A model generated the notes under the pieces. That model had not been told where the DNA came from. It did not search any database and saw nothing but the letters and a program-made list of their open reading frames with translations. The position numbers were made by a program, and so were the translations under genes. Positions 9,812 through 18,943 of a stretch of 64,000 nt of DNA are shown here, one piece after another; within the stretch, counting starts at the first letter, position 1; every line of letters begins with the position of its first letter. Origin of the DNA: Thermoguttaceae bacterium (lineage in GTDB: Bacteria; Planctomycetota; Planctomycetia; Pirellulales; Thermoguttaceae); assembly GCA_025060325.1 (NCBI GenBank), contig JANXBW010000019.1:32506-96505 (forward strand), in the 5' to 3' direction.

Positions 9812-10411
9812 CGGCTAGCAGCTCAATGGGGCGAAATTAATACTCCGGAAAGGGCAAACACTGATTTCGCAGGGTGATAGTTACTTGTGGTGGTTGGCTC
9901 CTTCGGGACGATCACGCCAGGTAGGGACGCGGCCTCATTCGCGTGGGCAAGCTTCCTCAAACCCGCACCCGACCACAGGCGCCCGACTGCCGGCACACCA
10001 ATCCTTGGTCATCCAGACCAAGCCCGCAGGCGATCACAGGCGCCCGTCCTAGCGGTTTATTCCCGGTTCAATGTGCCGGTATTTGACCAATCGTACGAGT
10101 AAGACCGGGACATCACAACCGGCGCGTCCCCAATTTGACCAGCTTGCCAAGCCCGTGGGCTAGCTCCCCTAGTGTCCTGAACGGACCGGGCGGCGTGAGC
10201 TGCCGACGCACCTTGCCGATACTTTGGCCCTGGCCGGAGGTTTCTCTACCGCGTGGTGAGCCATGGCCCACTAAGCTAGCGTAATGAACTTGCCACTTGG
10301 GAAGTCCTGCGCCTGTGAAAACGATGGTTTGCGCCCGAATATGACACTTTCCTCATGGGTGGTAAAAGTCCGGGCCGTCAAGAATCAACGCACATCTAGT
10401 AATCAATCTCG

Positions 10412-10475
10412 ATGCCATAAACCCGCCGTTCCGCGTCGACCTTATGCCATGAACCCGCCGCTCGGCCTGGACCTT
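10412..10475. repeat. Two imperfect tandem 32-bp repeats
   Basis: The unit starting ATGCCATAAACCCGCCG at 10412-10443 is followed directly by a second unit starting ATGCCATGAACCCGCCG at 10444-10475. I count 27 matches of 32. The units are adjacent with no spacer, consistent with a local duplication that has diverged. No coding role is apparent. Confidence 0.7.
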
Positions 10476-10797
10476 GCACCCTTATTCCCCGGGGTGATCA
10501 TCGGCCCGACCAGCCACCTCCGTAGAAGCCTTGTGAGAGGGGCCTTACGGAACGACGGTGATAACGCTCGTAAAATTGGGATGCTCCGGGCGGAACGTCA
10601 TAGGTCGGAGTAGGGGCAGGTTTGGTCCGGCAGCCCGTCACAAAGGCCCTCAGTTCCGGCTGAATTTTGACGCCTGACTTTGGGAGCCCAGCTTCCGCAA
10701 CGAGGGTGCTCGGTGGGCTTCCAATTGGTAGGCCAGCCCCGAGATAGGCAGCCCCGAGCCGAGCAATGGTGTGCTTTCCGTGACAAGGGCTGAATAC

Positions 10798-10809
10798 TGA
10801 GTTAACTCA
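10798..10809. promoter_or_regulatory. 12-bp perfect palindrome before the NAD salvage genes
   Basis: TGAGTTAACTCA at 10798-10809 is its own reverse complement and ends 11 bases before ATG 10821. NAD salvage genes are often controlled by repressors binding short palindromes (for example NrtR or NiaR in other bacteria), so this is a candidate operator. It is a single site and no regulator gene is nearby, so this is inference. Confidence 0.3.
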
Positions 10810-10820
10810 AAGTCCCCGCA

Positions 10821-12383
10821 ATGAACGGCAACCATTCCCCTAATGGACACCGCGAAAAAGCAAGCGAAATGAGCCAGCTCCTTTCGAAACTTTATCGAGT
10901 CTCTTTTGGGCTCTTAACGGATTTCTATGAAATCACGATGGCGTTCGGCTATTGGAAGGGGGGGATTGCCGAGCGACGGGCGGCGTTCCATGTGGTTTTT
11001 CGGCACAATCCGTTTGGCGGGGGCTTTACTGTGGCGTGTGGCCTCGCCACTGTGGTGGAGTTCCTGCAAAACTTTGGGTTTGACGCCGACGATATCCAGT
11101 GGCTTGCAACCCTCCGCGGGAGAGACGGAAACCCGATCTTTGAGCCGGCTTTTCTTGACTATCTCCGCCATCTTCGCTTTACGGCCGATGTGGATGCTGT
11201 CCCAGAGGGGACCGTGGTCTTTCCGCACGAGCCGATTCTGCGGGTGATTGGGCCGCTGGCGCAGTGCCAGCTTGTGGAGTCGGCTGTTCTTAACATTCTC
11301 AACTTCCAAACTTTGATTGCCACCAAGGCTGCCCGGGTTGTCCTAGCAGCCCGAGGAAAGCCGGTTTTGGAGTTTGGCTTGCGGCGTGCTCAGGGAATCG
11401 ACGGTGCAATTTCGGCCACGCGGGCCGCCTATATTGGCGGATGTGTGGGCACATCGAATACCTTGGCGGGGAAGCTGCTTGGGATCCCTGTCCGGGGAAC
11501 CCATGCCCACAGCTGGGTGATGTGCTTTGACTCGGAGCTTGAGGCCTTTCGGGCTTTTGCCCAGACGGTGCCGGGCAATTGCATCCTCTTAGTCGACACC
11601 TATCAGACCCTCCAGGGTGTCCGCCATGCGGTGGAAATTGCGCGCGAACTGGGGGCGGCCGGTCACCGGCTGATCGGCATCCGCCTCGATTCCGGCGACT
11701 TGGCGTATCTCAGCCAAGAGGCCCGGCGGATTTTGGACGAAGCCGGCCTGCATGATGTGTTGATTGCAGCCTCCGGCGATTTAGACGAGCATATTATCGC
11801 CTCTTTGCACGAACAGGGGGCAAAGATCGATCTTTGGGGCGTGGGGACGCGCTTAGTAACCGCATATGACGAACCGGCGTTAGGGGGTGTTTACAAGCTG
11901 ACGGCGCTTCAGGATGCGGAAGGCCGGTGGGTGGATAAAGTGAAGGTCTCGGAGCAGGCTGTGAAATCTTCAACACCGGGTATCCTCCAAGTGAGGCGGT
12001 ATATCCAAAACGGGGAAGCCATCGGCGATGCCATATTTGATGAGCTTCGTCCGCCGGCAGCGGAGTGCGTGATTGTGGACCCGGCCGATCCCACGCGTCG
12101 CAAGCGTCTGCCTGCCGATGCCCAGCGAGAAGACCTTCTTATTCCTATTTTGCGCGGCGGGGAGCTTGTCCGACCACTCCCGTCGCTGGAGGAGGCCCGG
12201 ATGCGTCTCCAAGGTCAACTGGCTCTTTTCCACCCGGGAATAAAGCGTTTTGTCAACCCGCACAGCTATCCTGCCGGTTTGGAGTTGAGTCTTCATCAAC
12301 GCAAGTTCCGGGCTATTCTCCGACAAAAAGGGCACGCCCCGGAGCAGAACTCGGAACATTCGCCGGTGGTCAGCTCCGGTTAA
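10821..12383 (+). CDS. pncB: Nicotinate phosphoribosyltransferase
   Basis: 520 residues from ATG 10821; an in-frame ATG at 10869 ([11 protein letters not shown]) would give 504 residues and matches the usual distance to the [16 protein letters not shown] motif equally well. Neither start has a clear ribosome binding site. The block [12 protein letters not shown] near residue 190, [14 protein letters not shown] after it, [13 protein letters not shown] (with the His that is phosphorylated in the family) and IRLDSGDL are all intact. The enzyme makes nicotinate mononucleotide from nicotinate and PRPP with ATP hydrolysis, the entry step of the Preiss-Handler route. The NAD synthetase gene starts 69 bases downstream, so the pair covers the first and last steps; the adenylyltransferase step (NadD) is not in the window. 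Confidence 0.93.
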   Translation: MNGNHSPNGHREKASEMSQLLSKLYRVSFGLLTDFYEITMAFGYWKGGIAERRAAFHVVFRHNPFGGGFTVACGLATVVEFLQNFGFDADDIQWLATLRGRDGNPIFEPAFLDYLRHLRFTADVDAVPEGTVVFPHEPILRVIGPLAQCQLVESAVLNILNFQTLIATKAARVVLAARGKPVLEFGLRRAQGIDGAISATRAAYIGGCVGTSNTLAGKLLGIPVRGTHAHSWVMCFDSELEAFRAFAQTVPGNCILLVDTYQTLQGVRHAVEIARELGAAGHRLIGIRLDSGDLAYLSQEARRILDEAGLHDVLIAASGDLDEHIIASLHEQGAKIDLWGVGTRLVTAYDEPALGGVYKLTALQDAEGRWVDKVKVSEQAVKSSTPGILQVRRYIQNGEAIGDAIFDELRPPAAECVIVDPADPTRRKRLPADAQREDLLIPILRGGELVRPLPSLEEARMRLQGQLALFHPGIKRFVNPHSYPAGLELSLHQRKFRAILRQKGHAPEQNSEHSPVVSSG

Positions 12384-12452
12384 TTCGCTCGCCACCTCCT
12401 ATAGTGTCCATGTGATTCCGTGTTTACCTTCTTTCGGGAAAGGAGTATGCGC

Positions 12453-14408
12453 ATGAAGTCCTTCGTTGTGGCAGGCGCGGCCGTGAATCAGACGGCGCTG
12501 GATTGGGCGGGCAATGTTTCCCGAATCAAGTCGGCCATCGAGGCTGCTCGGGCAAGCGGTGCCCCCATTCTGTGTCTGCCGGAACTATCCCTTTCCGGCT
12601 ATGGCTGTCAGGATGCTTTCCTTTTACCGATTGTCCGCACCGCGGCAACAAAGGCCCTTGCGGATGTTCTTCCCTTTACAGAAAAGATGCTAGTCGTGGT
12701 GGGTTTACCGTGGCCTTACGAAGGCCAGCTGTATGACGCGGCGGCCGTACTTGTTGACAGGAAATTGGTCGGGATTGTGTTTAAGAAACAGCTTCGGCAA
12801 AACGCCCTTTTTCAGGAACCACGCTGGTTTGCCAGCTGGCCCACCGGTGTGTCCGCGGAAAGCATCGTGGATGGTCAGCAGGTACCAGTCGGCGATTTGA
12901 CATTCCAATGGGCTGGCCTCCGAATAGCCGTTGCCATCGGGGATGATCTTTGGAACCTAGGCCGACTGTCCCCCGAAGTTGAGCTTGTGCTTAATCCGAT
13001 TGCCGAGCCGATGAGCCTGGGCGGATTTGCTCCCCGGCGAGACCGACTGATTAATCTTTGCCGGACCAATCGGTGGACATGTGTGTCGGTCAATCTCTTG
13101 GGAAATGACGCTGGGCAACTGATTTACGATGGCAGTGTGTTAATTTCCGGCCCCGAGGGGCTTGCTGCACGGGGCCCCCGGCTTAGCTTTCGGCCGGTGG
13201 TTGTAGGGGTGGCCCCGCTGACTGTTTCGCGACAGGCACTTAGCGGCGAGTCGCCTTCCCCGACTCCGGCTGGCCAAGATCCAAGACAGAAAGGCCGAGT
13301 CCTTCTCCCTTTGTCAACAAGCGAAATTGTGCCCGCGCCGCTTGCCCCCTCACCCGGCCCTGCAACTTGGGAGGAGTCGCCTTACGTAATCGAGGAAGAG
13401 TTCACCCGTGTCATGGCACTTGGATTGTTCGACTACATGCGGAAAGTGCAGGCCCGCGGCTATGTCGTTAGCATAAGTGGCGGAGCTGATTCCTCAAGTA
13501 TTTCCTCCCTTGTAGCCGTGGGAGTTCGGTTGGCGTATGAGGAGCTAGGCCGGGAAGGCCTCCTTAGCGCGCTTTCATATTTCCCGGAGTTGCGAGAAGC
13601 GGACTCCGCTCAGGAGATGGTGCGGCGACTCCTTCGCTTGATTTACCAACCCAGTCGAAATAGTAGTGAGGCCTCTCGGCAGTCGGCCCAGGCGGTGGCC
13701 GATGCGCTGGGGGTTCCTTTGGCAGTCGTGCCGATCGACCCGGTGGTTGACCTTTACGTGAAGGCTGCCGAACGAGTTTTGGGCCGGCCGCTGCGATGGG
13801 AGTCCGATGATGTCGCCCTCCAGAACATTCAGTCGCGGGTGCGTGGCCCGATGGCTTGGCTTCTGGCCAACGCCGAGGGGAAAATTCTGCTGGCCACCGG
13901 CAACCGCTCCGAAGCCGTGGTCGGTTACGCCACGATGGACGGCGACACTTGCGGCGGATTGACCCCACTTGGTTCCATCAGCAAACCGTTCCTTCGTAAT
14001 TGGCTTGCGTGGTTGGAAAAAGAGGGGCCAATGGGGATCGGACCTATACCGGCCCTGAGGCTCGTCAATCAATTGGCTCCCAGCGCCGAGCTTCGTCCGC
14101 CCGAGGCCGGCCAAACCGACGAGGGCGAGCTTATGCCCTACACGGTGCTGGAGGCAATTGAGGAAGCTCTTCTTCGCGACATGCTCCCGGTGGCCGAAAC
14201 GATAGATCGGGTGGCGGCACGCTTTCCGGGATACTCTCGTGAGCAAATCGCCGACTGGACGGCCAAGTTCCTTCGGCTTTGGTCGCAAAGTCAGTGGAAG
14301 CGTGCGCGGCTTGCGCCGGCTTTCATCATTGGCGATTCTGGTCCACAGGGCTGGGCCTTGCTACGGTTACCGGTACTCTCCGCCGGAGTTGTGAGTGAGC
14401 TGGATTGA
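12453..14408 (+). CDS. nadE: NAD synthetase, two-domain type with a probably inactive glutaminase domain
   Basis: 651 residues. ATG 12453 is chosen because GGGAAAGGAG ends 7 bases upstream; ATG 12447 and GTG 12420 fit less well. Residues 1-270 form the nitrilase-fold amidase domain: Glu44 (CLPELSLSGYG) and Lys111/112 (FKKQL) match two of the three catalytic positions, but the nucleophile site reads IAVAIGDDLW, with Gly163 where the family has Cys (ICEDLW). The C-terminal synthetase looks intact: P-loop SGGADSS at 342-348, TGNRSE and GYATMDGDTCGGLTP. It should therefore amidate deamido-NAD using free ammonia, or an outside glutaminase. A Pro-rich linker (residues about 265-305) joins the halves. 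It lies in a likely operon with nicotinate phosphoribosyltransferase. Confidence 0.92.
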   Translation: MKSFVVAGAAVNQTALDWAGNVSRIKSAIEAARASGAPILCLPELSLSGYGCQDAFLLPIVRTAATKALADVLPFTEKMLVVVGLPWPYEGQLYDAAAVLVDRKLVGIVFKKQLRQNALFQEPRWFASWPTGVSAESIVDGQQVPVGDLTFQWAGLRIAVAIGDDLWNLGRLSPEVELVLNPIAEPMSLGGFAPRRDRLINLCRTNRWTCVSVNLLGNDAGQLIYDGSVLISGPEGLAARGPRLSFRPVVVGVAPLTVSRQALSGESPSPTPAGQDPRQKGRVLLPLSTSEIVPAPLAPSPGPATWEESPYVIEEEFTRVMALGLFDYMRKVQARGYVVSISGGADSSSISSLVAVGVRLAYEELGREGLLSALSYFPELREADSAQEMVRRLLRLIYQPSRNSSEASRQSAQAVADALGVPLAVVPIDPVVDLYVKAAERVLGRPLRWESDDVALQNIQSRVRGPMAWLLANAEGKILLATGNRSEAVVGYATMDGDTCGGLTPLGSISKPFLRNWLAWLEKEGPMGIGPIPALRLVNQLAPSAELRPPEAGQTDEGELMPYTVLEAIEEALLRDMLPVAETIDRVAARFPGYSREQIADWTAKFLRLWSQSQWKRARLAPAFIIGDSGPQGWALLRLPVLSAGVVSELD

Positions 14409-15560
14409 TAGCTTCGGCGGCAGTATGGGGCGGTTTTTGGGCTTTCGACAAGAGTTTGGGACCTTTCCGCGTCGACGGGTAAATTCCCGTGTCACCACGG
14501 GATAGGCGCGTTGACGAAGGGATTGAGCGTTGCCCGGAAGTTTTGCCCGCAACTCGGCATATCGCTAGGACTCCTCGACCGTGGGGTGGTCCTTTGACTA
14601 GCACTAACCGTCTGCCGAGCGAATGTGAATGCCAATGAAAACAGCCCGCAAGAGTTACGGCCGCAAAATCTGATCGACTGGAAACAGCAATAACAGACAA
14701 ACGGGCCACGTCGACACGCAGGGGAAGGCGGCATAAACTAGGCGGCGTCGGCTAGATACCTTTTGCTGGCTTCCACCCGCGGAGGGGACTGCCATCGAAA
14801 CGGGGGTGCAAGCGCTTTATCTTAACGAAGGAGGCAATGCTTTTGGCCGCTCTGGGAAGTCTGAGGCCTAGCCGCCGAAAGGTCTTGGCCTCCTGGGACG
14901 GCGGCCGAGGCGATCCCTCAGTAGTCGCGGGCGGTTGGGGAAATCGCTCCGGCCCTGCGGCCAATGGCGACCCGATAGCCCGACGCAATTCACGGAACGC
15001 AGCACGGACCCGCTCCGGGCGGCTTTACTGAAAAATCTCCGCCTCGGGCCGTGAACAGTCCGAATCAACCTCCCCGGCACGCCGAGGCGACGTTTCTTTA
15101 GACCGGTCGGAAGAAGGAGCTTCATCTGACGTTTGGGGGGGAGCCGACCGGGCCCCTGGCCTTTTGGGCCACCTAACCCTCTATATGCGGGAGACCGGAG
15201 GGGAACCTTGCTACCTGCGGGGAGGAGCTGTCTGCCACTTGCCAGCTGGCAATAGGTATCAGCTTTCCGGATAGCCGCCGAAGCCGGATCCTTTCTTACC
15301 GGCCTGTCCTTTTCGGCCAGTTGGCTTACCACCGTGCACCAAAGAAAAATTGTCCGCGCCTTGCACACAAACGAGTTTTTAGGTATAAAGTGTGCTGAAA
15401 GAGGTGGGCGGAAGGGGGTAGCCTCATCCAAATTGTTTTTGGGGTCTGTGGCCGGTTCAGGGAATTGGGGAGGCAATTCCGGCAGGGGACCGGCCAAGTC
15501 ATCGTCTGGTTACTGTCTCAATTCGGGTGGTTGCACTTTTCACTTGAGGAGGATCTTGCT
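14409..15560. other. Intergenic region, no gene; promoter near its end
   Basis: 1,152 bases downstream of nadE. ORFs are short and lack protein features. An inverted repeat CCGGTCGG/CCGACCGG lies at about 15100-15150 with a long loop. The only strong signal is the promoter at 15361-15389 for the DUF1559 gene. Confidence 0.5.
15361..15389 (+). promoter_or_regulatory. Sigma-70-type promoter TTGCAC-N17-TATAAA
   Basis: TTGCAC at 15361-15366 and TATAAA at 15384-15389 are separated by exactly 17 bases, the best promoter match I found in the window. Transcription would start near 15396, leaving a leader of about 165 bases before the DUF1559 start at 15561. It probably also serves the small lipoprotein gene downstream. 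Confidence 0.6.
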
Positions 15561-16601
15561 ATGCGGCGCAGACTAATCCGTGGTGGCTTCACCCTAGTGG
15601 AACTTCTGGTCGTTATCGCCATTATCGGTATTTTGATTGCTTTGCTTTTGCCGGCCGTTCAGGCGGCAAGGGAGGCGGCAAGAAGGAGTCAATGCATCAA
15701 CAACCTTAAGCAGTTGGGGCTTGCCCTTCATAACTATCACGATGTCAACAATTCTTTCCCGCCGAGCGGCATCCTGGCAGGTGACCTTCGTATACCTCCT
15801 TATCCAAGCACTGCTTCAGCTGTACCTTATCACCACACATGGCTCGTAATGATTCTTCCGTATATTGAGCAAGGGCCTCTTTACGACAGAATCGACAAGA
15901 AAAATCGCATCTACAATGTTCCCTTGATTGGCTCGACCGAGTTGGCCATGAGCCAGCAAGTGAACGTGCTTTTGTGCCCCAGCAATCCGCGGCTTGACCT
16001 CGGCAAGACAAGGAACATGTCGTATACGAACTATGCAGCAAGTGAGGGATATCACTGGTGGACGACCGCGGTGATTAGCCCCGGTCAATTCCCGGAAGTC
16101 AGCGTCACGCGAACAACCGACTTCAGTGGGATCTTCACAATCTTGCAGACGCGTACCGTGGCCGATGTACTGGATGGCACTTCGAACACCGTGGCTGTGG
16201 CAGAGGTCAACAGCACGGGTTATAAGAACGGGCCGATTCGGACTTGCGGTACGGGAGTGCCGCGTCTGGATACCAGCGAACGGGTTGTTCGGGCGGCCTT
16301 TGTGTTTACGGGAACAAATGGTACCTGCTGTGAGAGCGGACTGTTCCGCAATCCGGATGGGTCCGGCCCGTCGAGCGCTGCGCGGTGGTTCCCCGCTGGT
16401 AGCCCGCATGTTTTCTCGCCCACCTTCCTGGCTGCTTGGGGACCGAATGCCGAATGGCCGGGCGCAAGTAGCTTGCATCCAGGCGGAATAAACGTCGGCT
16501 TGGCAGATGGCTCGGTGCGATTCGTCACCCAGACCATCTCCTACGACGTCTGGATCAAGATGAATGGCCTGTCCGACGGCCATACGTTCGACATGCCGTA
16601 G
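15561..16601 (+). CDS. DUF1559 protein with type IV pilin-like N-terminus
   Basis: 346 residues. ATG 15561 follows GAGGAGG at a good distance; a longer frame upstream lacks this. The N-terminus is a class III (prepilin) signal: GGFTLVELLVVIAIIGILIA, with the cleavage site after Gly9 and Glu at mature position 5, followed by the planctomycete signature AVQAAREAARR and NNLKQLGLALHNYHD. The C-terminal motif HPGGINVGLADGSVRF is the second family mark (H-x9-DG). Such proteins occur in dozens of copies per planctomycete genome; the pseudopilin helix suggests handling by a prepilin peptidase and assembly in or export by a type II-like machine, but their function is unknown. The secretin at 25069 is a plausible partner. 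A 53-residue lipoprotein gene follows. Confidence 0.95.
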   Translation: MRRRLIRGGFTLVELLVVIAIIGILIALLLPAVQAAREAARRSQCINNLKQLGLALHNYHDVNNSFPPSGILAGDLRIPPYPSTASAVPYHHTWLVMILPYIEQGPLYDRIDKKNRIYNVPLIGSTELAMSQQVNVLLCPSNPRLDLGKTRNMSYTNYAASEGYHWWTTAVISPGQFPEVSVTRTTDFSGIFTILQTRTVADVLDGTSNTVAVAEVNSTGYKNGPIRTCGTGVPRLDTSERVVRAAFVFTGTNGTCCESGLFRNPDGSGPSSAARWFPAGSPHVFSPTFLAAWGPNAEWPGASSLHPGGINVGLADGSVRFVTQTISYDVWIKMNGLSDGHTFDMP

Positions 16602-16774
16602 AGATTCCCTTGGTGCTGGCGCGCCGTAAACAGTCCGTCTTTGTGCCGAGGCCGGGTGGTTGCATCGAGCTTCAATTCCTTTCGGCCGTTCGGCAGGGCG
16701 GCTCCTCAGACCCTGAGCGATAAACCTGCCTAGCCGTTTTTCGCTATGTCAAACGCAATTTCGGAGGGGATGTG

Positions 16775-16936
16775 ATGTACTGGCTTAGACTTGTGCTCTT
16801 ACTGGTTGTGATCGGTGTGACAAGCGGATTGGTGACCGGCTGTGGAGGGAACCAAGCGTCGAAGCAGCCTGCGGCACAGTCGACAACTGATCCAGCGGAG
16901 CTGAGCAAAACGCTCCCGCCTCCGAGTAATCCGTAA
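16775..16936 (+). CDS. Small lipoprotein downstream of the DUF1559 gene
   Basis: 53 residues, ATG 16775 to TAA 16936, preceded by GGAGGGG at 16763-16769. The product has a short basic start, a hydrophobic core (LRLVLLLVVIGVTSGLV), a lipobox VTGC with Cys23, then GGN and a Pro/Gln/Ser-rich tail ending PPPSNP. This is the build of the tiny lipoproteins often found just after DUF1559 genes in planctomycetes. It is on the same strand 173 bases after the DUF1559 stop with no terminator between, so co-transcription is likely. Function unknown; it may be anchored in a membrane and contact the pseudopilin-like partner. Confidence 0.75.
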   Translation: MYWLRLVLLLVVIGVTSGLVTGCGGNQASKQPAAQSTTDPAELSKTLPPPSNP

Positions 16937-17674
16937 ACGTTTCGCTAACTTTTGCGCAAAGGCCGCGGCCGGAGTTGCTCGGACGGGGGATAGGTTTTCC
17001 GCGCAAGTCTTGCGCCGGCGGTATGGCCTACCCTGGCAGTAGCGGGAACGCGCTGTTTTGCGCCCGGAGAGGTCGTCCGACTGCCCTGCTATCTAGCGCC
17101 ACGGCGGACCGACGGGCGAAGCGGACGTGCGGTATGCGCTCGGAGGATTCTTGACTTACCGGCAAGGCAGGACCACGATCGACGACAAGTTGGTCTGCGA
17201 TCGAACCGCGTGTCCCAAGCCGTGGGTCGGCCTTTCAAAGTGAGCAGCCGGCTCAAAAACAACCGATTCCGCCCTTGATGCCCAAGTGTCGATCGCGAAA
17301 AATCGCCGCGGTGGGTCGCGCGGCGGACCGCGGGGAACGCGCCAATCCCCATCGGCCGCGGCAAGGGTGTGCTTTGCCCTTGCTCTTTAAGTAGCCGGCG
17401 GGGGAGCGGAACGGCAGGGCCCATATTCTAAATAGTTCCACTACGGCACCGGACCGCTAGGGGGCCTGCTGGTAGGACTCTTAGAAATCGGCGAGCCTTT
17501 TTATTTGGCGAGGGCAAGTTCAGGTCCTTACCTTAGCGTTCCCGTGTGGAGCTATTTAGTCGATTCCGCGATCCTCGAAAGGCCGAATGTTGGCGAAAAG
17601 GCATTCCCTTCCGTCAACAAAAGGCAGCTGTTAGCCGCTTGAGCTCCGTGTCCTGCCGGGCGTTTCCGGATGCT
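16937..17674. other. Intergenic region containing repeat copy A
   Basis: 738 bases between the small lipoprotein and the 3' end of the BNR-like gene on the other strand. No gene recognised. It holds the 132-bp repeat at 17428-17559 and a GGCCGCGGCC palindrome shortly after the lipoprotein stop. Confidence 0.5.
17428..17559 (+). repeat. 132-bp repeat with terminal inverted repeats, copy A
   Basis: The element begins CTAAATAGTTCCACTACGG and ends (reverse complement) CTAAATAGCTCCACACGG, so its ends form inverted repeats of about 18 bases with one substitution and one indel. A second copy of exactly the same length lies at 35829-35960 in the same orientation. By eye the two align without gaps at about 93 of 132 positions, with perfect blocks CGAGCCTTTTTATTTGGC and CCGTGTGGAGCTATTTA. 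There is no ORF inside. It may be a MITE-like non-autonomous element, an intergenic palindromic repeat, or a structured RNA. No transposase with matching ends is in the window. Confidence 0.75.
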
Positions 17675-18943
17675 TCAGATCTTCGGTTTCACAAATAGCA
17701 CGTCTGCCCGCTCGATCCACCCGCGGCGAAGCTCCAGCCGGTACCATCCCTCCTCATTTGGCGGATGGATCCTGACAACGGCTCGCTTTCCAAATTCGAC
17801 AAGGTCGTGCTCCGCCCAAGTCTCGCCGCCATCCAGAGAAATAATGATCCCGGCATGATAGGGGCAGGCAGGTCCCAGGTGCCCGGCCAAGATCACCGGC
17901 CCGTTGATCACCATGCACCCACATTCGTAAACAGGGTTGTAATGCATGGTGTGACGCTCGGTGTGAGGCAAATCCTCAGGCCGACAGGAGAAAAGTCCTC
18001 GATCGTGGGGTAGCGGGCCATTGGCGTCGCTTATCCACCAAATCCGACCATCCACACAATTAATCCCACCCGACTTGTACCGCGTATTCTGAGAGGCCGA
18101 CACTACTACCTTCCAATCCCACCGGTCGCCTGCCCAGTCGTACGCGCCCCGAAGCCAGTGACACTCAAACCAACCCGGCCGATTGAAGTCCCCGGTGCAA
18201 CAATAAAAAGCATCTTCGGCTGGATTATAGGCCACGCTGTGGATGTGTCGACAAAGTACCGGGTTATCGGGATTACCTAGCGGCGTTCCCGTCGAGCCGC
18301 CGCCTTCCGAACCGTCATCGCAAAAATGGGGATTTCGCCCAAAGGAGTAGGCAAGCTTTACTGTCTGCCCGTTGTCAACAGAGTAGTAGATGTTGATCGG
18401 TGATGCCCCACCAAGCACGTTGCAGTAGTTGCCCCACACGAGGATCTCCCGGTCCTTGAGCATCCACGAAGTGATGCCCGAGAGCGAATAAAAATACCAT
18501 CCCGGTCGATCCGGATTCTTTGGTTCATGGGGCCGATAAACGGATCCATCCGGATTTAAGACGGGAACTTCTCGAATCGTTTTCAGCCGATCTGTGCTCA
18601 AAAACAACCGATTGCTCGTCGCAAATAAGACGTTCCCATTGGTAAAGATGTGACTAAAGGTGATTTTTTGAGCCTCCGGGAATTCCTTCTCCCAGGCCCA
18701 TGTGCGGGCATTCTCATCAGAAAGATAGAGACGGTCCTTTCCGAACGCAAAAGCCCAGTTTCCTCGCTGCGAATCAATATAAAGCCCCTCCGGTTGCAGG
18801 CGATACCAGAAGTGCTCTGTGGACTTGGCTTCAGGCCAGGGAAACTTTTGGTGGGCTTTTGCTATGCCGGAAGGGACCATCGAACCAGCTAGAGCGATTC
18901 CTCCGGCCAGCAGGAATTGGCGACGCGACTGGCGGATTTGCAT
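17675..18943 (-). CDS. Tat-exported BNR/propeller-like protein
   Basis: 422 residues from ATG 18943, with GGAGGG upstream. The N-terminus carries a twin-arginine signal (SRRQFLLAGGIALAGS), so it is exported folded. The rest is beta-rich with repeated short strands, FLSTDRL near residue 113 and IISLDGGETWAEHD near residue 384 (an Asp-box, SxDGGxTW), which place it among BNR/sialidase-like propellers. No catalytic residues can be named. The protein ends 116 bases from repeat copy A. It stands alone: the nearest genes on both sides are on the other strand. A role in binding or cleaving extracellular glycans alongside the BNR protein at 919 is possible but unproven. Confidence 0.7.
   Translation of the reverse strand: MQIRQSRRQFLLAGGIALAGSMVPSGIAKAHQKFPWPEAKSTEHFWYRLQPEGLYIDSQRGNWAFAFGKDRLYLSDENARTWAWEKEFPEAQKITFSHIFTNGNVLFATSNRLFLSTDRLKTIREVPVLNPDGSVYRPHEPKNPDRPGWYFYSLSGITSWMLKDREILVWGNYCNVLGGASPINIYYSVDNGQTVKLAYSFGRNPHFCDDGSEGGGSTGTPLGNPDNPVLCRHIHSVAYNPAEDAFYCCTGDFNRPGWFECHWLRGAYDWAGDRWDWKVVVSASQNTRYKSGGINCVDGRIWWISDANGPLPHDRGLFSCRPEDLPHTERHTMHYNPVYECGCMVINGPVILAGHLGPACPYHAGIIISLDGGETWAEHDLVEFGKRAVVRIHPPNEEGWYRLELRRGWIERADVLFVKPKI

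Larger units (their letters stand above)
9812..10820. other. Divergent intergenic region with small repeats, no gene
   Basis: 1,009 bases between divergent moxR (-) and nicotinate phosphoribosyltransferase (+). I see no convincing gene; ORFs such as 10284-10613 have no ribosome binding site and an unstructured Arg/Pro/Asn-rich product. The region contains a 12-base direct repeat CACAGGCGCCCG (9974-9985, 10035-10046), a 7-bp hairpin CTTGGTC/GACCAAG (10004-10022), a 32-bp imperfect tandem repeat (10412-10475), and a 12-bp palindrome just before the next gene. Confidence 0.5.

Noticed and set aside
10284..10613. 109-residue frame on the plus strand between moxR and pncB
   Set aside because: No ribosome binding site, low-complexity and basic composition, and it overlaps the tandem repeat; probably chance.
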